This document shows, in pieces, positions 38,431-50,230 of a stretch of DNA of 64,000 bases (within the stretch, counting starts at the first letter, position 1; every line of letters begins with the position of its first letter). Both the position numbers and the translations under genes were made by a program. This DNA is from Selaginella tamariscina (taxonomy: Eukaryota > Streptophyta > Lycopodiopsida > Selaginellales > Selaginellaceae): contig PUQB01000095.1 in the NCBI GenBank assembly GCA_003024785.1, positions 319,612-383,611 of the forward strand. Reading direction: 5' to 3'. The notes under the pieces are model-generated. The model was not told the origin of the DNA, made no database searches, and saw only the letters and a list, made by a program, of their open reading frames with translations.

Positions 38431-39034
38431 TGGGGGGATGTTAGGATCATAGTTAAACATTGATAGATTCTTGTTATTTTATGGCAATATAATGGGAAAA
38501 TATCAAAAACAATATATATTGTGGAAAACTGAGAGTGAGAAGGATATATGGAATACGAGTTACGAACGCAATACAGCAATACGAGTCATCACCGCAATAC
38601 GATTACCAACGGAGTACGGCATGTTTGGATAAGGATAAGGAGTTATAGTAACTGAATGGATAAGGTTAAGAGGCAGTTGCTATAACTACTAGTACGGGAC
38701 TTAGAGTACGGGTTAAATAGATCAGATTAAAACTAGAAGGGATCCCGAGTTACTGTTAATTTGTACCATGTGCCGTGTGCGAATAATATAAGTTTCCTTT
38801 CTCTCTCTATACATCTATCTCTTACTCGTATTTCTATTTGATGTATACTATTCTCTTTTCTAGTACTTGTGACGGGATCCATAGTACTGCGCCTGCTATA
38901 CACCTTGCCATCCTTACCCTTTTCCCGACCTTCTGATGTCTAATTTCTTATCTATCTTATTCCGATAGACCCTTAATACGGTTTATCGACAGCAACTTTA
39001 CCTATGTACGGAGGGTAGTATTTTACGGTTCAAT
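38430..39034 (+). repeat. Polypurine tract and 3' LTR of the Gypsy element
   Basis: A short purine tract (TGGGGGGA, 38431-38438) abuts the LTR start TGTTAGGATCATAG at 38439, the expected second-strand primer site. The LTR repeats 29874-30479 with scattered substitutions and indels and ends about GGTTCAAT, before TSD GTTAT (39035-39039). Confidence 0.88.
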
Positions 39035-39039
39035 GTTAT

Positions 39040-39374
39040 AGGATGTATGTGTTGAGAAAGTTTTAATCACCCCTTTGCGTATAGGCATGTTTCTCTTTTA
39101 TGTGTTTCATTTCAACATAATAAGTGTATTTTCATAATTATGCTAGCTCTTATAGCATGCACATTCTAATCGTTTATGTTATGTGATTTATACAGTCATT
39201 TGTATATGTGTTATATATGAACATAATCTTACTACTAGCACACTTTGCTAATCAATTTAATAATCATTAATGTATATGTATACGTATGCACATAATGTGA
39301 GGACACGTACAAGCAAGTTGACACACTCTAGAAAGTTGTGCATGAAGTTCCAGCCATATATAGTAGCAAAGCTA
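39040..39374. other. Spacer right of the Gypsy element
   Basis: AT-rich DNA continuing the sequence interrupted by the Gypsy element; no gene seen. Confidence 0.5.
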
Positions 39375-39382
39375 ATTATATA

Positions 39383-39720
39383 AGGAATGGATATATTCAC
39401 TACCATTTCGTTAAATTCATTACATTTTCAAATTGCATTCCATTCCAGCTACTGCCTAATAAGAAGTAGAACCCTTCCCCAGCTCCTGCCCTAATGCTAC
39501 AACCGCCTCGAGCTGTGCGCTCTGCCATGGATTTTCAACCATGTACATGCAATGGTGGAGGCATAGCTGGGGAGAGTGGTACTGGCCCAACCACAGAAAT
39601 CTGTCCGCAGATCGAAATTGTATATCCGCAGAGCTATACCAATCCATATCCGCTAGGAACCCCACGGAAGGAATGCAATTTCAAAAGGTAGTGAATTTAG
39701 TAGTGAATATATCAATTCCC
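39383..39720. mobile_element. MITE-like element, 338 bp, with 8-bp TSD
   Basis: Left end AGGAATGGATATATTCACTA and inverted right end GGGAATTGATATATTCACTA form terminal inverted repeats of about 55 bp with some mismatches. The 8-bp direct duplication ATTATATA flanks it at 39375-39382 and 39721-39728. An 8-bp TSD fits a hAT-type origin. The interior short frames have no transposase similarity. Confidence 0.8.
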
Positions 39721-39728
39721 ATTATATA

Positions 39729-40876
39729 ATATGTTCTATTTTGCTCAACGCAACCAAACATGCACGACCTACTACAACAGCCCACGAATTATGTCGGGTT
39801 TTTATGGGTCAAATAGACTTTTCAACGTTATAAATTTGCCATATATTAACAAATTAGTAGTATATCTCAGTAGTGTGTATCATATTTCACTTGTAGCTTT
39901 AAATATAAAAAAAAAATTATATTTTTTTATTTATAAACTATATATTATATGGTTTCTATTAAGTTTTAAAATCTATATATAATATATTATATTCATTAAT
40001 ATATATATCAATATATATTAGAAACACATTATTAAATTTATAATTAAATGAAAATTTACAATGGGATTTTTCATTTTCATATATAATTAATAAACTTACA
40101 TTTAAACTTAAAAATTGTTGTAAATTCCGTAATGAATTTGTTGTTGTTGATACTTTCATATAATCTATTTCAGAATAAAATATAATTTGTTGGAAGCGAC
40201 TGAACATACCAACGGCTATAAAGAGTTTAATCTCCTCCATCTAAATTTATATTAATAGATTTAAATTTAAACTTTTGACATTTTGAACCAGTTAATTTAA
40301 TCAATATTCTAGGAGTTCAATAAAAGAAAGCTTATATTGTATATAAATAATTATACCATAGATTGACAATTCATAAAAAAAGAGCTATTAAAACAATTAC
40401 GATCGATGTAGTAATGATGTGTAATTTTATATAATTAGTTGTAATAAATTGTATTGATACAAATTTAAAAGATTTATTTAATTATTATTATATTATAGTA
40501 TGTTATATGTTATTAATGTCTTGAAAGACCCACAGGTAATGTAAGCTATAGAGTTTATAACTTTTTTAAAAGATATATATAATTTTATTTCAAAATCTTA
40601 TGAAAACGTTAGTCTATTTTCACATAAACATCTTAAAACTTAACTTCAGACATTCTACCTAATGGAATGCAAGGTTAACTGGAGTTGTATACACACACAC
40701 ATATATGAGAGATATAGTTATTCACAACCCTCATAACTTAATAAATTATTTTAGTGGTTGATAGACCGATGCACTCCCACAAGCTTCTAGATAATACAAA
40801 ACTAATGTAGAACTATACTTCCAAGTTTCTTATTTACATTTTAATGTTGCTTCACATTCTTGATTAATTCTGACTA
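39729..40876. other. AT-rich spacer downstream of MED8
   Basis: Very AT-rich, with no coding evidence. The side nearest 40870 includes the MED8 3' untranslated region; I cannot place a poly(A) site with confidence. Confidence 0.5.
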
Positions 40877-41893
40877 TTATCTTTTCCTTTTGCTTCCCCT
40901 GGTCTCGGGGCGATTGCCATCCGATACTGCTGTAAGACCTGCAACATAGCAAGGTTGGAACCGGGTATATTCTAATGATGCTCTAAGATAATGGTAAATA
41001 AATTAAATGATAAAGGGATTTACCATTGTTAGTAGAGGCCAGTGCCATGTGTGGATGTGCAACAAAACGATTGTTTTCCTGATCATCGGATGACCTAAGA
41101 CCTACATCAAACAAGAATTATTATTCCTGAAAGAGCCAGAGATTCACCAACCTTCCCCAGAGTTTATAGCACTGTAAAGAAGTTTGTTTTTCTCCAGCAT
41201 GTTGACTACATGAGCCTCATCATCTGCGGATACTAGAACTTGTTCCTGGCGTGTCCTACGTCCAATATCTTTTCGTGCATTTTCGAGGACATCATCTATG
41301 GTATCACATGCACTATTGACCTGGTGTATTCGCTTCTGCAGTTTACATATATTAAGAGAGAGGGAGAGAAAAGAGAGAGAGAGAGTTACCTGAAGTCTAT
41401 TGGTTTGAGCATCCCAAGGCAGGTTAAACATTGGTGTCAAAACCTCCTCTGTCAAAGCAGCCTCTTCAGTTTCCATCTTGGGCAATAATTTAGATGACAA
41501 CATGATAGGAAGTGCTGTCAAGAACATGACATTAACATGCATTTAGGTAGCCATTAAGAAAGATTGAATACTGGAAAGTAGCTTACTTGAAGATGATGCT
41601 GCAGTAACGTTCTTAGGGTAAACAACAAATGCCTTAAGAATGGATTTGATGTCATTAACAAGACTCAGCTGCTGCACGTTGATAATCGCAGCCTGGTTCA
41701 ACAGATCCGTCCTGTATTAAAATAAATAAATCTATAGGAAAAAAAAAATTAGAACAGAAGGGAAATAACTATACCATTTAATAGATGGATTTGTGTCGAT
41801 CTCATGAATGATCCGATCAATAGTAGCCAACAAATCCTGTATGCGGATGCAAAGAGAATGTAGGTTGAGCTGGTGAACCATCCCTGTATTCAT
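40877..41893 (-). CDS. MED8: Mediator of RNA polymerase II transcription subunit 8 (MED8)
   Basis: Six minus-strand exons splice in frame with GT/AG introns: 41893-41775, 41711-41587, 41514-41390, 41335-41152, 41101-41024, 40938-40877, giving 230 residues from the first ATG (41893; a second Met is at 41881). Introns are only 50-85 bp. The protein has the helical plant MED8 pattern: NPSIKWTDLLNQAAIINVQQ, SILKAFVVYPKNV, LPIMLSSKLLPKMETEE, CDTIDDVLENARKDIG and LLYSAINSGEGLR. MED8 is a head-module subunit of Mediator, linking transcription factors to RNA polymerase II in the nucleus. The basic C-terminus (GSKRKR) could be a nuclear signal. It is much shorter than the Arabidopsis protein, whose long Gln-rich tail is absent. 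No stop or frameshift is seen, so I regard it as the only apparently intact host gene here. Family identification is from remembered motifs. Confidence 0.8.
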
Positions 41894-42903
41894 CTTCAGA
41901 TTTGTTATTTTCAATGTAATACACCCTAGCCTAGGTTTGTTCTGCTATTTATCCCTTGTATCTCACGCGTGATGTATAACACGCATTAGAACACGTGTCA
42001 TTATCAAATCTCTAACATTTGCCAGGTGTATTTATTATGCTAAAGTGTTAATGGTGCCACATTATATTATAATATTCATGTTATCCGAGTGCATTTAATG
42101 TGATCGCTAGTTGGTACTGCACGCTACAAGGTTTGTACAGTTCCCTACCTGTACTAAAAAATTCTGTTATAAATTACTGTACTTAAATCATAATTTTGCT
42201 ATAATTCATCTTCCGTGTCAAGAATATTTAGGAATTTAAAACATAATGTGAATGAGAAAAAAAAATCAGTTTTATAAGAAAACAATATATTTTTTCCTTT
42301 AAAAAAAATAAGAACGGTTATATAAAATGAAATTTAACACAAATTAAACAACTTTGGTTCGACGCTACTATTATTAGTGTTAAAAACAAATATGAAGTTT
42401 TAAAATTGACACAAACAAATTGCATGTCTTGCCATCAAAGATGAGACAAACTTCATTTTTGCATATAGGAGGATGCTTTACACACAAAACACCAAATTAT
42501 ATATTATATATCAAGTTGATACAAATGTATAATTGTATGTATATGAATCTTAATGAGAATTTAATAAGATTCCTTAATGATTATAGAATAATCTTAATTT
42601 TGATATTTAATTAATATTATTTAAATAAAGATATGTATTTTTAATTTATTTTTAATTATATATGAATATATACAATTAATGTAAACTACCAGAATATACT
42701 CATAATTTGTATGTAAAATTTAAATTAAGTTGAATTATTAAATAAATGTTTATTTTTATGTATTTATCGTATATATCTTACTTGACTAGGGTTTTCCCTT
42801 TATAAAGGTCCAACCACATGCTGTGATGTACTCTTTCGGCTTGAGTACATTTATGAAACTTTTGGCTTGAGTACATCCTCTTTGTGCAATTGTTGTAATT
42901 TTC
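41894..42903. other. MED8 upstream region and AT-rich spacer
   Basis: Presumed promoter and 5' leader of the minus-strand MED8 gene lie near 41900-42150; I cannot define a TATA box securely. The rest is AT-rich without genes, up to the left end of E2. A GCTTGAGTACAT duplicate occurs near 42838-42878. Confidence 0.45.
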
Positions 42904-43199
42904 TTAGATGCACATTGTAACTAAATTAGGCATGATACATCAAAATATGAATATAAATAAATTACTAATTAATACTTAAGTTCTAATTATTAAATAATTA
43001 TTTATAAATATATATTTAAGTCTCAATTATTAATTAATTAACAAATTAATCCTTATTAACCTTACTTAATAAAGAATATTCTTAGAATATCTTAGAATAT
43101 TTATATTATTCTTCAGTGTAAAAATATTTTACAATAATTAAAAAAATATTATCAAACTAATTACAAATAAAATCATTTCTTTATTAACATGTCAATCTT

Positions 43200-43570
43200 T
43201 TTAATTACTTTTTCCTTTACCATACAAAGGAATTTCTTTATTTTGTTTAAGTCATCACTCTACAGATTAATCAAATCATTTTGGTCAATATCTTTAACCA
43301 CCTAACATCTCACGAATGCAGAAGAATTACCATCCTTGTTAATCTGTAATTTGTGATAAGAACAAGAGTGCATAGAGGCTTATTTAAAAAATGAAGTTCC
43401 TTAATAATAATATTGTAAAGTGCTCAGTTGCTCTTTTTTAATTTATAAAACTTAAAATTACAAGAAAGAAAAGCGCTAGGGTATGTTTTATATGGGATAA
43501 TACTCAAAAAAAATTTTCAAGATTCTTCTTTTTAAGGCACATATCCAAGTAGTTCACTAGCATGTGCTTG
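43200..43570 (-). pseudogene. E2: C-terminal remnant of the HAD phosphatase-like gene
   Basis: Nucleotide-level match to E1 7355-7717 in the same orientation (for example the TTTTGTTTAAGTCATCACTC region), ending abruptly at TTCACTAGC where the inverted segment begins. Full of stops and frameshifts. Confidence 0.75.
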
Positions 43571-43571
43571 A

Positions 43572-46550
43572 AAAACTTATTATTTTTGTATTTAAATGTG
43601 GAATTGAGGTGACATTAAAGATAAAAGGAGGAGATAAAATGGGTAGGGGGATTCTGGAATTAACTTGACCATATTTCAAAATAAACTAAAAGCTCGTTGG
43701 ATCAACCATGGTTGCTGTCAACATCATGTGATAAGATTCACTATTCAAGCACCCGAGAGCAAGTTGTGAATCGAGATTGGACAATGCTCAACATATATAC
43801 CTCGTTCCATTTAATATCACATTTTCAGATATGGAGGAAGCCAGATACGACATGAACCTTATGTGGTTCTATGGAGGGGATCTGACTAAACGTTCTACTT
43901 CAAAGATCTTAATGCCCATCAAGTAGATGTATTTGTAGCAAATATTGCTTCACAATACAAAACATTCATAAATAAAATAATCGTCCCAACTCTTATTAAG
44001 AAAATTACAGTGACATTATTACGGAGATTGAAAGGGTGGCTTGGTCACATTTAATTTTCTTAGGAATCTTCGGAAGCTGGAAGAGTGTGCTAAATTGAAA
44101 CCGTAAAAGAAAGTTATCTGTTGTTTTGTTAGTTGCACTAGTGGCATTCCATGCCGTGATAAGCCACAAGGAAATGATGTTGGATGATAAGATTTACGAG
44201 TGTAGGGTTAAGTATTGCAGCATTAACCCCAACTTTAATTATAGGCCACTCAACCATGAACATGTAATTGAGCTTGTGTGAGAAGATAAAGGATAACAAT
44301 TTTTACACTATTCCACATAATGCTGTTTTGTGCCCATACTACGAAAGAAAGAAAGGCATTGAGATAATGTGGGTGACAACACCAAAACAAATCACAAAGA
44401 TTCAAACGGAAGGTAAAAAATTAATAAGTCAATGTTTTTCTTAAATTTTATCCATGATTATTCTAAACTCAATCTAGTGCTTATTTTAAATTCATGAGGT
44501 CAAGGTGGGTTAAGGGTCTAACTTAAGGTTAAACTTATTAAGTATACATTATTAACGGCCAACACATGATAATAGTAGCCCAACGACTTCTCGATGAACA
44601 TAATAAAGGAATGATGGCAACAAATTTTTTAGCATACTCGTGAAAAACTAACAAAAAGATTGGCATTTTTAACTAAGCTGAATTTTATAACCAAGCAGTA
44701 CCATAAGCTATTAGCAAAGTGGGACACTGCCGAACACCAACCACTACAACAACAAAATATGGGAGAAATTTAAACACACGCAATCCATGTGGAAAACTCT
44801 TAAGCGACTGCAAAGAGCTACTACATAGAGAGAACAAAGTGTGGAATACTTGATAAGGAATTTGTTTTGGTGGGATTTATCTTGTCCACATATTAATCTT
44901 TTAATTATTTCATTAGCAAAGAGCCAAAGAAATTGCAATAGTTGATTTTGCCTAGGTGGGCGAGAAGGAAACATACTTCCTTGATGATGTTGATTTCTTT
45001 TCCAAGGACAAAGTCTTTGCCAAATGAGTGGGGATCATGAATCCTTTGCGAAAGGAATATTAAAGAAGAAACAGATGGGTGAAAGGGGAGCCTTCGAAAA
45101 AGTTTGTAAAGAAACTCAATAAGACTCTCAAGGCTAAGTCTGTTCAAGTTGCGAAGGATGTAAACAATGACTTCAAATTCACATGGTTGAAGCCTCTGAA
45201 CAGAACAACAGTGAAGGAGATGGATATGTTAATTGATTTGGTGGCTGATGGCAAACTATAGATTAATAATAATATCCCCATCTCTTTTTTCATCTCAAGG
45301 CAATGGAGCTGAAGATGATTAGACACTTTAAGGAGTGGTTGGGAATACTACCATAAATTGGGTTGGACCATGGCTCTAGCATACAAGGAGGTCAATAAAT
45401 ATTTGCATGTGATAAACAATGATATGCTTGTCCAATGGGTGAACTGATTGAAAGATCTAGGCAAGAATTTATTGCATGCCAACACCAGAAAGGAGAACAT
45501 TATGATGACACCTTCTCTTATGTAAGTCCTTTAGCAGCGGAGAATTGAGTTGAACCTTATAAAGGAGGACATTACAAATCATAACAAGCCTTACAGATGT
45601 TTGTTATCGAATTCAAAAACTTTATTGGGTAACATCACTACTTGTAAAAAACCATTTCAAATGTTCATAATGGATCAGCAGGTGTCAAAAATCCTTTTTC
45701 AGATAAGGCACTAGAAGATTTTGTGGAGAAGCTTAGTCATGTAAGCATGTACATAGAAGGTAATATTTATTATTTAATTTTTGCACACTTACTTGATACT
45801 TACGTTTTCAGGTATTTATTTCTTGATTTTTGGTCATGTCACTGATACCTTCGCCTTCATCTTTGCCAAGAAGAACAAACATCGATGAACTAGATTTTAC
45901 ATGAACGATGTTGATCCCAAGTGTATTGATATAGTTGTTCACTTAATTGTTAGGAATGCACCAAACAATTTCAAACTTTCAAATGACTAGCTAAGCATCT
46001 CACTCCAATGGGCATGAACCTCCACCCAATACACTGATAGCTGAAAGGGACGTATTCGGCAATGTACATTATTTAAACATTACAAGTTAAGCTACATAGA
46101 GCATTGTCAACTTAATTAGGGATCCTCATAGTGATGCATAGGTTTTTGACTACTGCACTAGGGGATCCATTTTGAAGGCGTGTTACCTTCAGGATATATG
46201 TGTCTTTGCCATTGAAAAAGATAAGACCATGGTTGAGGACTTGAATAAGTGAATAGAGAGGTTTTCAATTGACTACCTTAATAAACTCATACAAGAGTAT
46301 TTAGAAAGTTTCCTCCGAGAAGTGCAATAGCTCTGAGAAAAAATACAATCCAATGTTAGAACATGAGAATGATCTTGAACCATATATTATACCAGAAGTT
46401 ATCTTAAGAAGTATAGAACATTAAATTACTCCATTAACCATGAAAATATCAATAGAAGAAACAAAAGATGTCGAACAATCTTCCAAGTGGTTAAAACCTT
46501 CTTTGCCTGGATCAGAAGTTAACAGCGAAGAAGAATTGATAATGTGTTGA
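43572..46550 (+). pseudogene. E2: ParB/methyltransferase-like gene remnant, inverted
   Basis: Matches the E1 minus-strand gene but lies on the plus strand. Recognisable pieces: GIEVTL at the start, INGQHMIIVAQRLLDEHNKG at about 44545-44610 (ParB-like GQH motif), KPFQMFIMDQQVSK near 45650 (degenerate motif IV, also without DPP) and VFDYCTRGSILK near 46140. An intron of about 140 bp (44415-44543) interrupts just before the GQH exon, whereas E1 keeps only about 18 bp there. Many stops. Confidence 0.75.
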
Positions 46551-46879
46551 TAAAATGACAAATAGTTGTAAATTAAGGCATTTTTGTATATTTTGTTTAT
46601 ATTTGTACAAAAAATAAATTCTCAAGAATTAAAGAAGCTTTTAGTTAAAAACATGGGTCACACATTAACAAGTTAAATAATATACCTTGGTAATTATAAG
46701 CCAATTAACAATCATTTTACAAATGTATGGTTGACAATCATTTTTATTGCCTTCAGTTCATGAATCACTTTCTCCAGTGCTTATAATATTTGAATCTTAT
46801 AAGAATGATGTACAAGTAAATGATAAAGGGATCGACACAACAATATAATATCAAAAAATACATGTGAAAGGGACTAAAC

Positions 46880-47245
46880 AAGTGAGTTGCAAAGATTCAA
46901 GAGGCAACATTGTCCCTTGTTACCCATGGTCATATTGTGTTGTTGGATGTCAATGGCATTCTACTTCATCGATAAAGGCTTGAGGACATAGAAAAAGAAA
47001 TCAAACAGGGAGATTTCATTCGTTGTCATGGTAAATTTTGACATGATATTATTTTTCATGTATCTCAATGTTGCAGAAGAGGTGATTCGTAAAGATTGAT
47101 TTTTGACTAGCGAATATATTATAAACCTCTTGAATTTTACAATGTAAAAAGATAAGTAAGCCATACTTCTTCAAGAATGAAAGAATAATTGAGCTTTAAT
47201 GAGAGATCAATTAGTTAAGGATAATGAAGAACGCGCATATCTTGA
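46880..47245 (+). pseudogene. E2: N-terminal remnant of the HAD phosphatase-like gene, inverted
   Basis: HGHIVLLDVNGILLHR at about 46928-46975 repeats the motif-I region of E1, followed by KEIKQGDFIRCHGKF and a short piece equal to PYFFKNERII. It is cut at about 47241 at the inversion breakpoint; the rest is at 43200-43570. About 0.1 kb of the gene is lost at the break. Confidence 0.75.
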
Positions 47246-47540
47246 CGATGACTCCATACTAATAGCTGAATCACTTTGTTTGATCAAGCTGTCTTTCTGC
47301 ACAATATTACAATATGAATGATTCTTATAAAAACACACGCACACTTATATAAACCTGGATATACATATTATTAAAACTTTACAGGGTCTATACATATTTT
47401 CTCTGAAGTGCTCAGACTAATTAGATGGCGGGGAATTATAATATACAGACAAACATGTACTTATATATATTAATACACTAGTACATTCACATACACTCTT
47501 CTTCGTCTCAAAGATAAGTGGACGGGATTAAGTGTGCAAA

Positions 47541-47611
47541 ACTTACATTTGTGATAGTGCAAAAACGCACATCATTCGGTTCTAGAACTGCCACAAATGT
47601 GAACTTTGGAC
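47541..47611. repeat. E2: conserved hairpin
   Basis: ACTTACATTTGTG (47541-47553) pairs with CCACAAATGTGAACTTTGGA (47591-47610). Equivalent to the E1 hairpin at 12025-12107. Confidence 0.65.
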
Positions 47612-47749
47612 AATTTTACATAGTTTACTGGCTTTCATTCAAAATATTATGATAAAATTATAGAAGTAAATAAAAGAAAATAAAAAACTTATATATACTA
47701 ATACACATGTACATTCACATAAGCCACCTTTCTCCATCTCAGAGAAAAG

Positions 47750-48880
47750 TGAGTGAGATTAATTTTGCCCACCATTTTAGGAAGCAAGGAAGTGTGGCGG
47801 GACTAATCTCGCCACCACTTCCGTACCTATGAAAATGGTGGTGTGTGAAGAGAGAGATATATAAAATTATAATATAACAAATAAACATGTACATATAAAT
47901 ATATGTCTGTGGGAGATATAGATAAAGGAGTTATGGGCAAGATTAATCCTGCCACTACTTTCCTACTTGGTCAGTGCAGTTAATCCTACCCACAACTCTC
48001 TCATATGAAGAAGGGTGGCGGGACTAGTCTCACCACCCCTTTCATGCTTAGTGGGTGGGATTAATCGAATGGTTGGCAAGATTAATCATTCCACCCACCA
48101 AGCAGGGATGTGGTGGCAGATTAGTCACACCACCCCTTCTTGCCTAGTGGGCAGGATCAATTCTACCCACCACCCTTTAGAACGTAAAGGGTGGTGGGAT
48201 TAATCCTGCCACCCTTCCATGCTTGGTGGTTATGTACCACCTCCCCGCTTCCTCAAATAATCAACGGGATTAATCTCGCCCACAAGGTAGGGATGTGGTG
48301 ACAAGATTAATTATACCACTCTTTATGTTTGTGGGCATGATTAATCCCGCCCACCATGCAAGGATGCAGTGGTAGGATTAATCCTGCCACCCTTTATGTT
48401 TGTGGGCAGGATTAATCCCGCCCACCATGCAAGGATGCGGTGGCAGGATTAATCCTGCCACCCTTTATGTCTGTGGGCATAATTAATCTCACCACCATGC
48501 ATGAAAGGGTAGCGGGACTAATCATGCCACCCTTTTACATATGAGAGAGTTGTGGGCGAGATTAATCTACCACCTTTATGTCTCAAAGGTGGTGGTGGGA
48601 TTAATCCACCCGTCAAGCATGGCAAAGTGGTGGGATTAATCTCGCCATCACATCCATGCCACTTACCCGACATGGAAGGGGTGGCATGGTTAATCTCGCC
48701 CACCAGGTATTAATGTGGTGACGGGATTAATCCTACCACCCCTTCTCTGTCTCAAAGAGTGGTGGGCGGGATTAATTCCGTCACCCCTTCCATGCAACAA
48801 AGTGTGGTGGGCAAGATTAATTTCGCCCACTCAGCATGGAAGGGGTGGTGAGGTTAATCTTGCCACCACTTCCCTGTCCC
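47750..48880. repeat. E2: decayed palindrome array 1
   Basis: More than fifteen units of the type GTGGGCGGGATTAATCCYGC, with the AT-rich core GGATTAATCC often intact but flanking CG steps changed to TG or CA (for example GGCAGGATTAATCCTGCC). Confidence 0.9.
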
Positions 48881-48899
48881 AAGCATGTATGTGTGGGAG

Positions 48900-49036
48900 A
48901 GATAGAAATATATAGGAATTATAATATACAAATATATACATATAGTTTGTGTGTGTGTGACAGATAGAGATAAAGAAATTACATATATATACAAAAACAC
49001 AAATGTGTCTGAGAGAGATATATAAAGCAATTTCTA

Positions 49037-49077
<41 letters not shown>

Positions 49078-50192
49078 TATATATACAAATACATAGGTAC
49101 ATACACATACAAATATGCAAAAAATTATATAGATACAACACACACATATGTATATACAGGAGAGTGTGTGTGTGCGAGAGATAAATAAATAAATTAAATT
49201 ATACATATGCACACACACATATATATGTATATGTATATATAGGAGTGTGTGTGTGCGGGAGATAAATAAATAAATTAAATTATATAGATACATACACACA
49301 TATATATGTATATGTATATATAAGAGTGTGTGCGAGAGATAAATAATAAATGAAATTATATAGATACACACATATATATGTATATGTATACATGAGTGTG
49401 GGTGTGAGAGAAGATTTCACCTATGTGAATGCCACCTTCAAACCTACTGCACCACCGGCCTTTTTGCACTACCATGCCTTATGAGAGTGGATTTATCGAT
49501 TTATTGCACTGCCGCTCTCAAATTCCACCGCCGTTGCATCTGCCTTGGAACCCTAAGAAAAATACCTTAAACCCTAAAAAAATAAAATATATATTAACCC
49601 TAAATGAATATTCTTTCATTATATTATCATGCATATGTGGGTGTGTGAGTGTATCACATACACCCAAAATATAAATCATGCAGGGGTTTAACATATGTGT
49701 GCCTATGAGAGTGTTAAGCTTTCACATGCTCGCAATATATGCATACACACATATATACACATAGACATACATACATAATACATAATATATGTGAATGTAT
49801 CACGTCAGTACATATGGATCATGCATGGTGTTGTGTGAGAGAGAGTGTTGAAAAATTAATTTCACACACATTGCATACATTAGTACACATACACACTGTA
49901 TACACATAGACATATATACATATTAACTGTATGAATGTGTTACATACACACAGACTGAGTACATATGGATCATACATGCATTTAACATGTTGTTTTTGAT
50001 AAAGAAGCAACAGATTCTTGAGTTGGGCTTGGTGGCCTAGTTATGATCATTCTTAATCAATCATGCATCTCAATATGCTAGACATATGATCACCGTCACA
50101 TATCATTACTTATTTGAATTATGATTTAATCCTTTATTGTAGTCCTTTGACCCTATACACTAAGCCTTACACCCCAGTGTGTGTGTGTGTTG

Positions 50193-50225
<33 letters not shown>

Positions 50226-50230
50226 TGTTA
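48900..50230. repeat. E2: microsatellites and short repeats
   Basis: A (TA)n tract near 49040-49075, then TG/TA repeats in tandem units with the GAGAGATAAATAAATAAATT motif (49140-49400), a GC-richer patch equal to the E1 15060-15150 region (49430-49570), GGATCATGCATGGTG repeats (49815-49990), and a second (TA)n tract near 50195-50222. Confidence 0.8.

Larger units (their letters stand above)
29874..39034 (+). mobile_element. Ty3/Gypsy LTR retrotransposon (Tat/Athila-like), full length but decayed
   Basis: Two direct LTRs of about 600 bp (29874-30479 and 38439-39034) start TGTTAGGAT and flank gag, protease, reverse transcriptase, RNase H and integrase in Gypsy order, plus about 2.2 kb of extra sequence after integrase. 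A 5-bp duplication GTTAT is present at 29869-29873 and 39035-39039. The LTRs differ by many small changes, so the insertion is not recent. Wording of the RT and integrase motifs (FLDGFSGYN, VFLDDF) and the 3' extra region point to the Tat/Athila side of Gypsy rather than chromoviruses; this lineage call is from memory. Every gene carries stops or frameshifts. Confidence 0.9.
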
